A DNA stretch of 64,000 bases, taken from NCBI GenBank assembly GCA_033064195.1, contig JARBJD010000097.1, positions 62,001 through 126,000 of the forward strand, written 5' to 3'. Positions within the stretch are counted from its first letter, which is position 1; the number at the start of each line of letters is the position of its first letter. A program made the position numbers and the translations under genes. The notes beneath the pieces are model-generated. The model did not search any database and was not told where the DNA came from. It saw nothing but the letters and a program-made list of their open reading frames with translations. The stretch is from Blattamonas nauphoetae (lineage: Eukaryota; Preaxostyla; Oxymonadida). This document shows positions 10,701-20,249 of this stretch, one piece after another.

Positions 10701-13128
10701 AAGGATAAACAGAGAAGCCACAAAACTCGCCGTCTGACCCACTCGCACTTGCGAATCCTGTCGATCCCAACGTCGCGAAGAAGAGCACAAGAGGAACAGT
10801 ATCGGATGAGTTCGCTGTGTTCCATCCTCGATGCATTCCGACCAGCGCTGCTGTTGGAGTGAGTGGGAAAGGCGCGAGGAAGGCCATGCTTGTTTCTGTG
10901 ATGGCAGAGGCCAGTGACGATGCTTCCACAAACACTGCAGATCCACTCCCAGTCGCTGAACACGACTCGAATGATGTACCTGCTTCGAGAGCGAATGAAC
11001 CTGTCGAAGAGAGCACAATCGACAGAGCCCCTCCCTTCCCAGACGACGAGCACAATTTGAATGTCGTGTCTGCAACTGTCAGTTTCGATCCTGTTCCCAG
11101 CTGAGCCAGAATCACTCCCCCATCTCCAGCAGATGACATTGACTCGAACGAGCTGCTTGTGATCGACACAATTTGGTCGCTGTCTCCATTCGTCCTCAGA
11201 AACACACCTCCTCCACTTCCTGTCTGCGAGATCGTTTTGAATTCACTGCCAGACACAGACAGTGTCGTTGCTCCTTCCAATTTGACCACACTTGCTGATT
11301 CCAGAGTGAGTGATGACAACGACACAATGTGTAATTTGAGTGTGGCTGAAGTGACTTTCATGAAATCCGTCGTTAACGCTGTTGTCGACACAGTGAAATC
11401 GACATCACTCACCACGACCTCTCCACTCGAAACTTCCGCGAAACTGATCGGAGCTGCAGACATGTCAATGGCGAGTAACCTGATCAACACGTTCCTCGCA
11501 ACAGAGCACGAAAAGAAGGGCGAGGTCGAGTCAGTTGGTGCATTGATCATGCGAGGAAAAACTCCATCTTCTTTCGGATCTCCACTGATGAGAATGATTG
11601 AAGTGTCATCTTTCGTCGTAGTGACATCGTTCTTTGCGGAAGGAGGAAGGAAGAATCCTGTGGAGTCAATGAGAGGGAGGGATGTCGTAAAAGAGTCAGT
11701 AAACCAAACACCGACGTCGGGAGTGCGGTCCCAAAACGCTTGATGATGAAGTTCACTTTCCCACTCGAATTTATTCGCATAAATTGTGGTGGACGTCACT
11801 GAAGACATTAAAAACAAGATTGGCGCAGTGTATCCAGCAAGAATGCTGGTTTGGCGGTTCTGGACGAGGTTGTTCGACACTTGGCCCGTGCCAAGGATAA
11901 CGAACAGACAATCCGAGCGATCACATGAATTGAACGTGGTAAAAGTGTTATTGTTCACAATCTGGTTTTTATATGCGTTATTCGTGTGCAGATTGGAATC
12001 TTTATCATCAGCCGTGCACGAAGTGCACGTATTCTCATAAAACTGGAGTTCATCGAAAAAAGGTTGAGAACAGAACGCTCCAGCATAATCACCTGCTCGG
12101 CAACCCGTAAACAAATTGTTGTGGACGTACGTGGCTGTACTCTGCGTGTAAATAGCTCCCGCGTGGGCGATGCTGGAACAGGACTGAAACTGACAGTTTT
12201 GAATTGTGCATAGTCCTGGCGTGTGCGGGAAGCAATTTATAGCGCCCCCATTCACATGTCCTGGTCCTTCATTTCTGCAGTTGACGAAAACGCTGTTGTC
12301 GATGGTGATATCTGATGAGTCGGTGCGACACGTCGAGGTGCAGCCTTCATCGGGACAGGTGTAAGAATCAGAGTTGGAGTGTGTTGTGTTGATGAAAGTG
12401 TTGTTGGAGAAGAGGAAGGACCCGCCGAGGTTGATGTCGTTCGTCACTGTCCCGTAGAACACTCCAACCACATGCTCTGTCTTTGTGTTCAATAATCTTG
12501 TCTTTCCTGTTGTAGTCGCCAGATGTGGGTGCATTATGGGCGAATTCGAAGTGATGTTGCCGAACGAGCACGATTGCACCAAAACTGATTCCGTTTGTCG
12601 GTTTGCCACAATCGGGGAAACATCTGAATGGTGTCCATCTTCAAGAACTGTTGATATCAGGCTCACAGTTCCACTGGAGTGTTGATTTTCAACAAGAAGA
12701 GGAAGAATCGTCACTTCAGAAGAACGACGAAGATTCAGCCTTTCCAACACAATCTCCGAATTCCACGAAAAGATCAAGTGGTCTGTTGAATTAACTTCGA
12801 TGGCTGTTCCAGAGAGATGAATTGATGAATCAGATGCATGCATCGCTTGGTGAATCGGGAAAAGTGTCGTTGATGTCAGCTCAAAGGTGGCGTTCACAAC
12901 TGAGAATATGAACAGATCATTCTGGTTTGCACACATGATCTGCGTCTGTGGAGATCCTGACAGGTTGATCTGACCACGAAGTGGTTCCTTCGAGGCAAAA
13001 TAGGGAAATGTATCAAGGACCATGGGACGGGCATCATTAGTCCTTTTGACAGATGTAAGAACGGTACTGAGTGATATGGGTGAGGTGGATCGACACGTGG
13101 TGCCGAATAAAATCAAGAATAGAAACAT
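4708..13128 (-). CDS. Giant beta-helix receptor-like membrane protein with C-terminal pseudokinase
   Basis: Single open frame of 2806 residues. The N-terminus is a signal peptide (MFLFLILFGTTCRS). Most of the protein is Ser/Thr/Gly-rich parallel beta-helix sequence, with recurring units such as SVSFSSCNC, STFTDIV and SSGNGGVLF-like turns. About five large modules each open with a Cys pair: FCGFSVYPC, KCGQEHLPC, GCGRTHLVC, LCGLPQLPC and QCGYSGVWC. A transmembrane helix (GGCVVALLLIIILIVLL) near residue 2470, encoded about 5,650-5,720, is followed by RRRSSK, which suggests a cytoplasmic tail. The tail ends in the C-lobe of a kinase fold: RWRAPE, then DSGSAAVFSLGLVLFEIE and RGKDRPRLGEM. The glycine loop, the lysine motif and the HRD and DFG motifs are absent or replaced (MFSSHSVVF and ALDVGE in their places), so it is a pseudokinase. 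Likely a surface or phagosomal receptor; ligand unknown. Confidence 0.9.
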   Translation of the reverse strand: MFLFLILFGTTCRSTSPISLSTVLTSVKRTNDARPMVLDTFPYFASKEPLRGQINLSGSPQTQIMCANQNDLFIFSVVNATFELTSTTLFPIHQAMHASDSSIHLSGTAIEVNSTDHLIFSWNSEIVLERLNLRRSSEVTILPLLVENQHSSGTVSLISTVLEDGHHSDVSPIVANRQTESVLVQSCSFGNITSNSPIMHPHLATTTGKTRLLNTKTEHVVGVFYGTVTNDINLGGSFLFSNNTFINTTHSNSDSYTCPDEGCTSTCRTDSSDITIDNSVFVNCRNEGPGHVNGGAINCFPHTPGLCTIQNCQFQSCSSIAHAGAIYTQSTATYVHNNLFTGCRAGDYAGAFCSQPFFDELQFYENTCTSCTADDKDSNLHTNNAYKNQIVNNNTFTTFNSCDRSDCLFVILGTGQVSNNLVQNRQTSILAGYTAPILFLMSSVTSTTIYANKFEWESELHHQAFWDRTPDVGVWFTDSFTTSLPLIDSTGFFLPPSAKNDVTTTKDDTSIILISGDPKEDGVFPRMINAPTDSTSPFFSCSVARNVLIRLLAIDMSAAPISFAEVSSGEVVVSDVDFTVSTTALTTDFMKVTSATLKLHIVSLSSLTLESASVVKLEGATTLSVSGSEFKTISQTGSGGGVFLRTNGDSDQIVSITSSSFESMSSAGDGGVILAQLGTGSKLTVADTTFKLCSSSGKGGALSIVLSSTGSFALEAGTSFESCSATGSGSAVFVEASSLASAITETSMAFLAPFPLTPTAALVGMHRGWNTANSSDTVPLVLFFATLGSTGFASASGSDGEFCGFSVYPCSSIDLVQTQLAANGSKTEGNLHPITIELQTALEQSTPFSCEAHQATLTGNTITLSKTGQFTTSSADSVLTLSSLSLYFTSSQTQPIISLSLGKIVVSDCTVGNGDADIPVSFGSVSGGLLEISGTNTLKLVSPSSPLFVVTSGNLKIGSGTTLTHSATTRTSSLFVLSGGSATLTSLSVPSLTLDSASSVFSLTNTASLSVSSITFDSISNEGSGSVIHSTTTGTLSLSSVSFSSCNCGVNGKGRSVFISRPSFSSGDVVMKSVSITTAGTLGSHEVYLEGQNVGAVVTSDWTSLIGMNDETLSKAKLAQVIGSDLTNTTNSGPLGYHLYPHASGAVFVSEGFWDHGKCGQEHLPCSSFTFAYSLLTDTTTEIRLSSDLTLSTTLSSPITGASITSTSQKSLVFGSTGQFVVEAGSLSFSSIGFLIPSSLTKPLFVVKGSTRTLSDTVTITNPSSATHSASLFVVEGGTLTLSSTVFDFTVPFSSTSALLTQTGGNLKLDTVTIGNVSRTIGDGSVVHSTLSSSENKLEIVGCSISACSSTGNGGVLFVSSSLDHNPVNLIINSTFGSAISCGEGKKGEWIFLRGRSFESYLKDSTWTGSISNLVAPADDALLWGEDGSEKEDSEYASLSLLYYLKGYNEPTIAVGDGGRDGVGCGRTHLVCLSLSTAVSHLSGSEPFEIEIVSALSLVGKETFSSSFTMKPSKEAATITVGESGAFEESANILTLSTLTFDGTGTERSTSLLSIVDTGSITIAGCTFTNLKTSGKGSVFSSTLTEDNTLSVSNSSFSSCSSTENGGALFVEVNGGSFVIPKTLTFTRCSSQGKGQNLFIIDSNLQLLLSGGSLDGIKPTLPSTGLVSKEEKEKWFGSTSTPGESNSLLFFWYPHIESSGAVHVHENGESHSLCGLPQLPCSLIQSSLSKANSDNKTVIDSDFVLNEEITTANTPSTLTSVSKNVTVSVGEEGGFALSSGSLTLSALSFVQSSSVELLEHALISVGSASSSLIVDDCSFSSFRLSLNALIEHSCSSLTLKSSTFTDIVRSEGDGGVVESVMDEGMELDVDSVELASVWTLAGDGDGFFISFNSISDPTNIPSFNLKNLKYSEKAGSEKNTDRKACFVWIEGKRLSEWVGVSDARFAGSYTPIRMESEWLWSVDWEEGLNASLLFYLVAHTGAIGVSSEGYSIVQCGYSGVWCRGLEYGMAVADSKGEKQLNIHNTVEITHLIDLNEEYRVHGKVGSSMLSIVGSGGLVVDSGEHVEMDGVSVIVGVDCSSEVFSCVSSELVLHSIVFSCGGDSSSLINTTLICVDGEGSLGQLSSLSLLSGVSSDGKLLLVKKGTVQMTDLWVSPSISSSDGLVSVVGGSFSLVNLALPPLSFSSTPFILSSFDACSFTNLTAKQIQTQTLLTAERGEDLTLTSCTFDGITTTRNDGKEDENDELCAWETGLIKITETPTTIYSSFFSHLPQGALHVNGSVVSLYNTVFIANSAKDPTYTSVSRNMRCLSGAVEIENEQRENEESESLWISTDDCVVKKGSELIAPSLFVPKLDVGKTKSVSNKNKSVSIDLVGSMLIPCNLFLLISEVGSSSSSEGLRIELTPSKFGWKDESSISVSLSSSELEKLNRTFGWNGTLVFGDGSTTDWFVVKASQSDERKALMKQAMKWMIPLIGGCVVALLLIIILIVLLRRRSSKAKEKESLLKQEQAEMNDLPPEKFEELDKIVFPQSSIVAAEGSIGDLAQADGTDHELQQMKPSFPLGTDSILPASGEQSTSVLSKQSGSVGVNERDTLYNRLHSAQKRPIDKMGVAQQIMRKLVGLHRQDPTLSVLTMFSSHSVVFREDGEVEIALDVGETMGHTRSQAQRTQTCQEGQRNENTTHAEGEMKNEQFELLRWRAPETVVSEGEKGQKVDSGSAAVFSLGLVLFEIETGQVPFGEMDALNASRQLKTGIPPKLSLVGDVGLRDVIVSCLQVRGKDRPRLGEMEEKLKSVEFSSGSAVFFDAAQ

Positions 13129-13457
13129 TGTTCGTTTCTAAATCAGTGACCCTTTCTTTATTGATTCAGCTCTTGACTAGATTATTCCATCTGTCTCTGC
13201 CCGACAGACTTCCTTTTCTGATGTAATTTGAACAAAAAAAACTCATCAATCTCTCAACAAGCTCAATCGTCCTTTTTCCTATGATGACCCTTGATCTTTT
13301 CGTCTGTTTTGGACGACGTAATCAATTCACAAGACTTCACCACCCTCACAACATCCGAAACATCGTCTTAAGACTCTTCCAAATCGCGCCGGATCTATTC
13401 GGCTGATTTGAATGCACAGCAGCAGCTTGTTTCGATGGTCTTCACAAGAAGTGGGTC
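13129..13457. other. Intergenic region between two minus-strand genes
   Basis: Spans the 5' flank of the giant beta-helix gene and the 3' flank of the ARM-like gene. It is AT-rich near 13,230-13,250. No gene or repeat is apparent. Confidence 0.5.
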
Positions 13458-16400
13458 TCAATACTGGAAATAGTACGGTTCGTTTGCTCCTTTCCACGTG
13501 TTCAGAAAGTTCATCGAGAATAAGTTAAGAGGTATTTCGCTTCTGTCCTCCATCCCTTCTTCAGACATGGCGAGTGCAGCTTGCTTCACTTTTGGGTTCG
13601 ACCGTTTTTTTCTCTTTGCGAACATGTCGCAGAAGGAAGTATAAAGAAGCAGCGATGATGGGATTTGGTCAATACGAACAAGAGCGAGAGTGATGACGGA
13701 GAGAAGTGAGGAGAGAGGAATGGTTGAGAGAGAAGATGGAGTTTCTGTTTGGAGGAGCAAAAGAAGGATTGAGAGTAAAATGTTTAGAAGCAGCGAGTGT
13801 TCGGCCTGATTCGTACGAACTCTCACTCGGTCAGGTGATGAAGGCACGACAAGTGTGAGAATTCGAGTGAAAAAGTGAGCGAGTGGAAGGAAGGTGGAAG
13901 CTGAGAGGTCTGCAGGATCGCCTGGAAAGATCATTGTGTGGAAAGCGAAGAAGAGCTGTTGGGGTGTTGCGTGTCTGTCCTTCCGATCGAGACTGACTTC
14001 GAATGAATCATCGAGTGTCAACGTTCGTGAAGAGCGTGTTCTTCTCTTCTCCAAATGGTGACAGATCATCTCAGCTGTTTCCTTAACGATTTCAGAAATG
14101 TGATTCTTATTCAGTTCCTTTAGAACTTGGGAAGACACATTATTCTCTTGATGAACAAGAGTATCCAGTGAGTCGAGACTGGCAGACAGAAGGATGGAGG
14201 AGACGATGGACAGGAGTGGTTGTTGGGTGGCGAACGTTTGACGAATGGCTCTGAAAGGAGCAGTGACTGTGGAGATCGAGAAAGGAGTTGCAGCGTTTCG
14301 TGTTCGTTCTTCGATCTGCTGAAGAACTGGCAGGAGGGAGCGAAGAAGGGAGAGATCTGTTGTCACTACGAGCGAGACAAGAGTTTCAATGACTGGTGCC
14401 GGATCGAATGATTTTGCTCCCATCAACAATCGAAGCACTTTCAAGCACGACACAACAATCTGCGACGTCATCTCATCCTTCCCCACGACACATCCCTCCT
14501 CCACTCCTTCCCGACGACGACCAGCGATCACATTCAGAGTATTCAACACGAGATCCCGCAGTTCCAGTTTCGGCTCGATGTGAAAGAACAAGTTGGTGTC
14601 GGGTGGAAGGAGGCACGTGTCGACAGAGTCTGCAATGTGGGCCAAGGCAGCTCTGACCAACTGAAGATTGTCCAGATGACCAGCGAACTCGATAACGCGA
14701 TCGAGCGCTTCAGGATACGAGACAAGACGAAAGTTGATGCATGGCGCTGATCTGATCGTGTGAACAGACAAGATAAGAAGTGCTTGTGCATCGTTCTCCA
14801 CTTTCATCACTTCTTCCGAGAAATCTGGATCATCCTTCGAAACAACAGCGAGTTGGGTCAACAGTTTCCACCTCTCCTCCCCTTCTGCTGTTCTCAGTTT
14901 CTCGACAATGGACAACTCGAATGATGGTTGATATCTGCAATTCTGTTCCAACAAGTGAGTCTCTGGATTGATGCAGGAGAGCAACACTCCGATTTTTCTC
15001 GCTTCTGTGAGGAAAGCGATGGGAGTGTGGTAGGAATCCGCTGTCGCCATCTCAATTAAACATTCAATCATTCGATCAAAAGATCTGTGGGCGGCCATTG
15101 TCCTTGATTTGTAGAAAGTGAAGAACGATGGCAGGAACTGGGTTTGTGATTCTGGTCCAAGAAAAGGGAAGAGATGAACTAACACTGTGTTGAGTCTCTC
15201 CTCGTCTTGGAGACTCAATCGTCGTTTCAATGGAGAAACGCGGAAGTTGAGACTGATTTCGATGTCGGCCAGGGTTGTCAGTGAAGTGAGTGCAGATTGT
15301 CGGCTGCTGTCGTTCCACACACTTGGTTGTCGTGACAATCCGCACAGCTCGGGAGAGAAGAATGGGAAGGAGTGAGAGAGTGTGGTGGTCGAGTGAAGGG
15401 CGTTCACAAGACAACCAGCGAAATGAACCCCAAACATTCTCGTGAGGTCAAGTTTCTGTGATTGATCTGTGTTGTCAGAGTGAGATGTCAACACAACACA
15501 ACAACCTGCATCAGCACAAATCGATTGAGAAGTGCTTTTGGAGTGAGTCGAGTCTCCCAACATCTGAGAATGTCGAGGAGTGAATGCATCGCTGAGAGGG
15601 AATGCCGTTGGAGTGGCGAAGAGGAGTGCTTCTGTGTGTGGTTTGGACAGACCAAACTTGTTTGAGAAAACAGACACAGCAGCTGCCGATAGATCGTCTT
15701 TGGTGCTCGCAGCGAAGAGAACGAGGAGAGTGAGAAGAGACGACGGGATCGAGTTGAAATCAGCGGTATTTTGCATCAGATTGATCTTCACTTCTCCCAA
15801 CGTGTTGAGCAAAATATTCCAATTCTGGGTGACTCTCCCAAAGTCGAGACAGCGCGGTTCGGACGGATCGTCAGACACAACTCGGACTGTCATCTCTGCC
15901 GTCGATACGGCCAAGTCCAAAATGATTCGAGTGTGGTTCTCGATAAGACGGCGGAAGAAGGTCGGTTTTCTCTCGGCCAAGCGGAAGAAGGAGCTGGCAG
16001 GGTCGGTGAATGAGCGAGGATAGAGGAGGGAGTGGAGAGGGAATGTTGGGTCGAGGAGCGGTTCGCTGAGTTTGGTGAAGAGAGGAGAGGAAGACTGGCT
16101 GAGTGTGGAGATGAGATTGAGGTATCGATCGTGACGGAAGGGAGTGTAAGAAGGTGAAGAGGAGAGATTGACTGTTTCCAGAAACGAGTCGACGAGATCG
16201 GGATGGGCTGAGGAAGAGACAAACCCGTCAGGATGCTCAAAAGGGCACACCATCCAAATAAGCTGCCGTGTGTTGGAGGCATTGAGAAAGAAGATTCATG
16301 GGTTTGTTTTCATCATAACATTCATCAAATCTTCGAGGAGCCCGTCTTTGGAGAATTCTGATGATCGCACTGATTTTCTCCACGTGATCCTGAAGAGATT

Positions 16401-17050
16401 TTCGATGCAAAGGGAAAAAAACAAACAGTGTTATTTTGTGAGATTTCGAGGATCTTTTGGATGATACCAAAACAGGAGGGTGTCGAGATGTGTCGAAATT
16501 CAAGCTGAGAAATGGCTTGGGAAAAAGAGGTGAAATTAGTCACGATCGTCTCATGGACGGCATCACCACATCCAACGATGACACAGGCCAGAAATTCATT
16601 GTGGAGGATGTTCATGAAAGTCTGGAATGAATACTGAAAACCGTCGGCTTCGCTGACGATGTACGGTTGAGGTTGGCAGAGAAAACTGCGGAAAAGGGAG
16701 GAAAGGGCATCTGAGACAGATGGAATCGAGACTATTGGACAGATTTCAGAAAGATGGGCAAGGTCGAGGAATGGAGATCTGTTTTCGTGATTGGGTCGAA
16801 TCTGTCTGATAATCGAATGACAAAGTCCCGATGAGTGGTAAAGAGCGATCATATCTTCATCAGATGACACTAAAACAATCAAAGATGGAGAAACAGACCA
16901 ATTGTTGCGAGTGACTCAAAATCGATGTCCTGGAGAAGAATAAAGCATGAAATGGGGATAATATGAATGCAACGAACAAACTTGACAATCATGTAGAGAC
17001 ATAGCAGCACCAAAACGATGAAAGATGAGATTTCGTTCATAATTGGTCAT
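13458..17050 (-). CDS. Large alpha-helical ARM/HEAT-like protein, five exons
   Basis: Exons are 16982-17050, 16899-16929, 16427-16869, 16251-16389 and 13458-16207; introns are 52, 29, 37 and 43 nt, all GT...AG, and the phases agree throughout, giving 1143 residues. The sequence is leucine- and serine-rich with amphipathic helix pairs (for example VIETLVSLVVTTDLSLL and VRAALAHIADSVDTCLL), typical of ARM or HEAT solenoids; I see no catalytic motif. The proposed start reads MTNYERNLIFHRF. A further open stretch in the same frame lies just upstream (17069-17248), separated by one TAA, so the true N-terminus is uncertain: either that stretch is a lost N-terminal exon or it is spliced in a way I cannot see. 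Function unknown; a protein-protein scaffold is the likely role. Confidence 0.75.
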
Positions 17051-17065
17051 GTTGTTCAAATATCC

Positions 17066-17248
17066 TTACGAAAGAACAAAATGTCGAAGAATGGAAGAAA
17101 ACACACTTCGCAGAAGAGTAACGAGGGATTTTTGAAATGAGAGAGGAATATGCTGATTTGAATTGGTAAAACGGGCGAGAAGGTCATCGAAACGTTTGGC
17201 TGGATCGCTCTCGTTTGCTGTCACAGTCAGACAATCAGAATTTTCCAT
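17066..17248 (-). pseudogene. Possible former N-terminal exon of the ARM-like gene
   Basis: An ATG-started open stretch of 60 codons (MENSDCLTVTANES, then FDDLLARFTNSNQ and KSLVTLLRSVFSS) reads like the N-terminus of an ARM-like protein. It ends with a TAA at 17066-17068 and is in the same frame as the next exon. A good donor (GTAAGG) overlaps the end, but no AG acceptor lies before the next plausible exon in the right phase. It may be a decayed first exon or a 5' leader ORF. Confidence 0.4.
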
Positions 17249-17450
17249 TCCAGACGACAGTGCAGGAGAATGTATTGTTTGTATTGGTTTAGGACGAAGA
17301 AAGATGGTGTGAGATGGGTCCAAACAAAAGGTTATGGGGATCATATTGTGGAGAACTGAACCAAGTTAACGAAAACTAAAAAAGTGTAGTGCTTGTAACT
17401 GTTGACAAAATATTGAAATACCACTGTTGAATCCCAACTCTTGATAGATC

Positions 17451-17462
17451 TGCCCCATAACG
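17451..17462 (+). promoter_or_regulatory. Fixed-distance upstream motif, family copy A
   Basis: TGCCCCATAACG, with CAT 33 nt before the ATG at 17489. It matches the motif found at the same distance before the other family members (consensus TGACCCATAACG). Probably a core-promoter or initiator element; the function is inferred. Confidence 0.6.
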
Positions 17463-17488
17463 ACTTATTCATCTCGGAATCTGAGTGA

Positions 17489-18562
17489 ATGTCCAATTTG
17501 AAGCCACAGAAATCCTCCTCCACTAATTCTCCTTGTCCTGGTATCTCTTCACAATGCTTTTCATGTTTCCCAGACTGTTCTACTTTCCTGAATTGGCAAT
17601 ACAATCAAACTGAATCTACACATGAAAAGGCCGTTGTTTTTCAGTCTTTCGTTGCCACTGTGAAGATCCAGAGTGCACTAGATAACTCTCTGGAAGTTAA
17701 AGCCGTGAAATTTCTTGAATCTATCGATATTGATGATGCACAATCAGCAAAAGCTTTTCTACGCAGCTTTGGGGAAACACGTGATGAATCTTTCATCCAC
17801 TTCGTGCAATCCATTATGGTACTCATTTCATCTATCGATCAGACAATTACCGCTGCAGTACTGGCGAAGCTCAGAACTCTGATCAAACGGTGTTCAACTA
17901 CTTATCGATTTACACTCGTCAAAGCTGATCTGATCCCTCAACTCATCAACACTCTCAATCCACAGACTCTTTCCTTTACCGAAGCAGAAGATATCCACAT
18001 CAACCTCATGAAACTCATCCTCGAATCTCTCTGGCTCGCAACTCCGTATGGTCTCACATGTCTCGAAATTGCAGATACTTTTGAACCACAATCTCTTCTT
18101 GCGACGATTTTCATGCAAACTGTGGCACCTGCGGAGGGATACATTTGCCATTTGTGCGTGAACCGCTATTCGATCGTCGATGGTGAGCAATCCAGACTTT
18201 TCCTGATTCTCCTCGCCAGACTCCTCCGAATATCTCCTTTTTATCGACCAACACTGGAAATTGTTCTTCATATGCCAGTGGTTCTCACAATTCCAAGTTC
18301 TCTCACATTCTTCGAAGCTGAACAGTCAATTCGGCCTTTTCTGGATGGAATGATCGCTCACCAGCGAGAAAGGAACAGAACCTGGAGAGAAGAGCTCCAG
18401 ATGTGGAAGGAAGTGGATCGAATGTTGAGAATGGAGGGCATCGAAGATGTGATGGAGGAAAAGCTGCGAAACGACAAATATTCTTTCCACGGGTTTTTTC
18501 TTGTTGATAATTCGATCATATGGAACAATCTGCTGGGTATGAACGCTCCGCTGCGTCGATAG
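17489..18562 (+). CDS. Short alpha-helical family protein, copy A
   Basis: First member of a paralogous family of eight in this window. ATG to TAG is exactly 1,074 nt. If the 33-nt GT...AG cassette at 17541-17573 is spliced the product has 346 residues; if retained, 357. Family landmarks are all present: the FLNW motif near the N-terminus, KADLIPQLINTLNP, ICHLCVNRYSIVDGEQS, VVLTIPSSLTFFE, MLRMEGIEDVMEEKL and a final WNNLLGMN. The body is helical, with an ARM-like feel. No signal peptide, membrane segment or catalytic motif. This copy stands alone, about 29 kb from the tandem array at 47.7-64 kb. The start is fixed by the upstream motif spacing. Function unknown. Confidence 0.85.
   Translation: MSNLKPQKSSSTNSPCPGISSQCFSCFPDCSTFLNWQYNQTESTHEKAVVFQSFVATVKIQSALDNSLEVKAVKFLESIDIDDAQSAKAFLRSFGETRDESFIHFVQSIMVLISSIDQTITAAVLAKLRTLIKRCSTTYRFTLVKADLIPQLINTLNPQTLSFTEAEDIHINLMKLILESLWLATPYGLTCLEIADTFEPQSLLATIFMQTVAPAEGYICHLCVNRYSIVDGEQSRLFLILLARLLRISPFYRPTLEIVLHMPVVLTIPSSLTFFEAEQSIRPFLDGMIAHQRERNRTWREELQMWKEVDRMLRMEGIEDVMEEKLRNDKYSFHGFFLVDNSIIWNNLLGMNAPLRR
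17541..17573 (+). other. 33-nt GT...AG cassette (candidate intron), copy A
   Basis: Begins GTATCTCTTC, is pyrimidine-rich and ends TTTCCCAG; phase 1, length divisible by three, no in-frame stop. Splicing would join CP to DC before FLNW. Confidence 0.65.
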
Positions 18563-20249
18563 AATCAAGCAAGAACCAGGATGCAATTTGGACGCAATTC
18601 AGAACGGACAGAGCATGATCATATTCCGAACCATCAACGGACCAGCGACATTTCTGGGGATGAATCTGACAATCTTGAGCAACGGTGCCAGATATGAGCA
18701 CCCGTCTAACAATGTGACGGCCCTGAAGTGCTCATCATGTCAAAACCTCATATCTTTCCCTTTGAGAACAGTACCACCACACCAGTTGGTGGAGGATTGT
18801 CATTCGAAGGTCGAGACGTTTGTTCTTTCAAAGCCAGAAAGTTTAGCAAGTGACGAGCGACTACAACTGGCTCACGCAAATGCCCTCAACCCATGCGTCA
18901 ACTTTTCCAACAGCTACAAACCGGCCCAATCATCGTCCTGGCATGTCGCCCTGTCGAATCAGCCCAACATCCTGATTGAATTTGGTCGAATGTGGGATCG
19001 AGTTTTTCGCACTCCACCTGATGGCAGGCTAGTTCATCGAAAGACGCAACTCCACCGACGAACTTCCTCCCTTCGCTTGAGACGATCAATGAAACCCTCA
19101 TTTCCACTCCACAACATTCACTCCTCAACACTTTTCACAACAGATACATTCACAACAAACCAGCCAGCTGCCGTCGCCAACAGACAGCGGAGTGGATGTA
19201 TGAAAACACCACAGATTGGCCTGAACAGCGAGACAGGTGATGAAGACTTCTTCTGCTGGCTACCAAATTCGAAGTGCCAGACTCTCCATAACGTTGTTCC
19301 TCGCACAGGATCGCTCTTCGATGGGTTAATCACGATGGACGACGGGACTTTTTGAACAGAACAGTTGACTCTGTGCAACTCCACGTGGTCACGCAGTACG
19401 TGAAATTGAAGAAAACAATGAACGACTGTCAGTTTGCGAAGCATTTTTCAGCCAAGTCATCGCTCTTTCAGAGAAATTGATTGGCACCTGTGCATGAGAA
19501 TGTGTCCTCATCTCACATGGAATCGTCTCTCTCCTCTCCCAAACACTCAGCCCATCTCGTGTTCAGCCCATCCCACTCACTCACTTCCTTCCAAACCTGC
19601 CTCAGCTGCGACTGACAACCCCGCCGAGCAGACATCCCCCTCCCCTCACCCAGCCAGCTCTCAGACGCCTCGGCCGACTCTCACCCATCTTCACTTGTGG
19701 CACTCGTGGAGGCAGATTTGCTGGCTCTGACTCCGAATCGGAGATGACACTGAGTGTGGACGAAGCCCTCGTCGTGTTTTGCTCGTCGGTACTGTTGGCA
19801 CTCGTGGAGGGCAGATCTGTCAGCTGTGGTTCCAAGTGGAGATGACACTCGGAGTGTGGAACGAGTACTCACGCTGTTTCTTGATGGACACAAGTGAACG
19901 GAGAGGAACAGTGAGGAGATGCTTTGTGTGTTGTTCAGCTCCGACGACAAAATCTTGGACCATGCCGTGAAACGTCCTTTGGATGAAATGGGAGACTGTC
20001 AATACACTCGCAGCCTCAATCTTTGGTGATCCTCCTCATTCTTTCTGTTTCTCCTCGTGATTTGATTTCATGAACATTGCCATCGAAACTGTCATATTCT
20101 CCCAGAATTCGATATTGAATACTCTTCTTTTGAATAAGGACATTTCAGATGTAGTTCCTCTTGTAATTGTCTGGTGGATGAGGATTTGAGAGTGAAAATG
20201 CCAAAAATGATGGATTGTTCTGAAGCTACCCATACTTAATTGATCAGAC
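18563..20249. other. Gene-poor 1.7-kb spacer
   Basis: The first 30 nt after the copy A stop resemble the 3' flanks of the other family members (gaatcaagcaagaacca). A weak direct repeat of about 65 bp lies at about 19,699-19,762 and 19,797-19,865 (ggcactcgtggagg ... ggagatgacact). The longest open frame (18588-19355) has no ATG start and no domain, so I do not call a gene. Confidence 0.5.

Noticed and set aside
18588-19355. A 255-codon frame after copy A
   Set aside because: No ATG start, no domain, no paralogue in the window, and the other family copies are followed by non-coding spacers.
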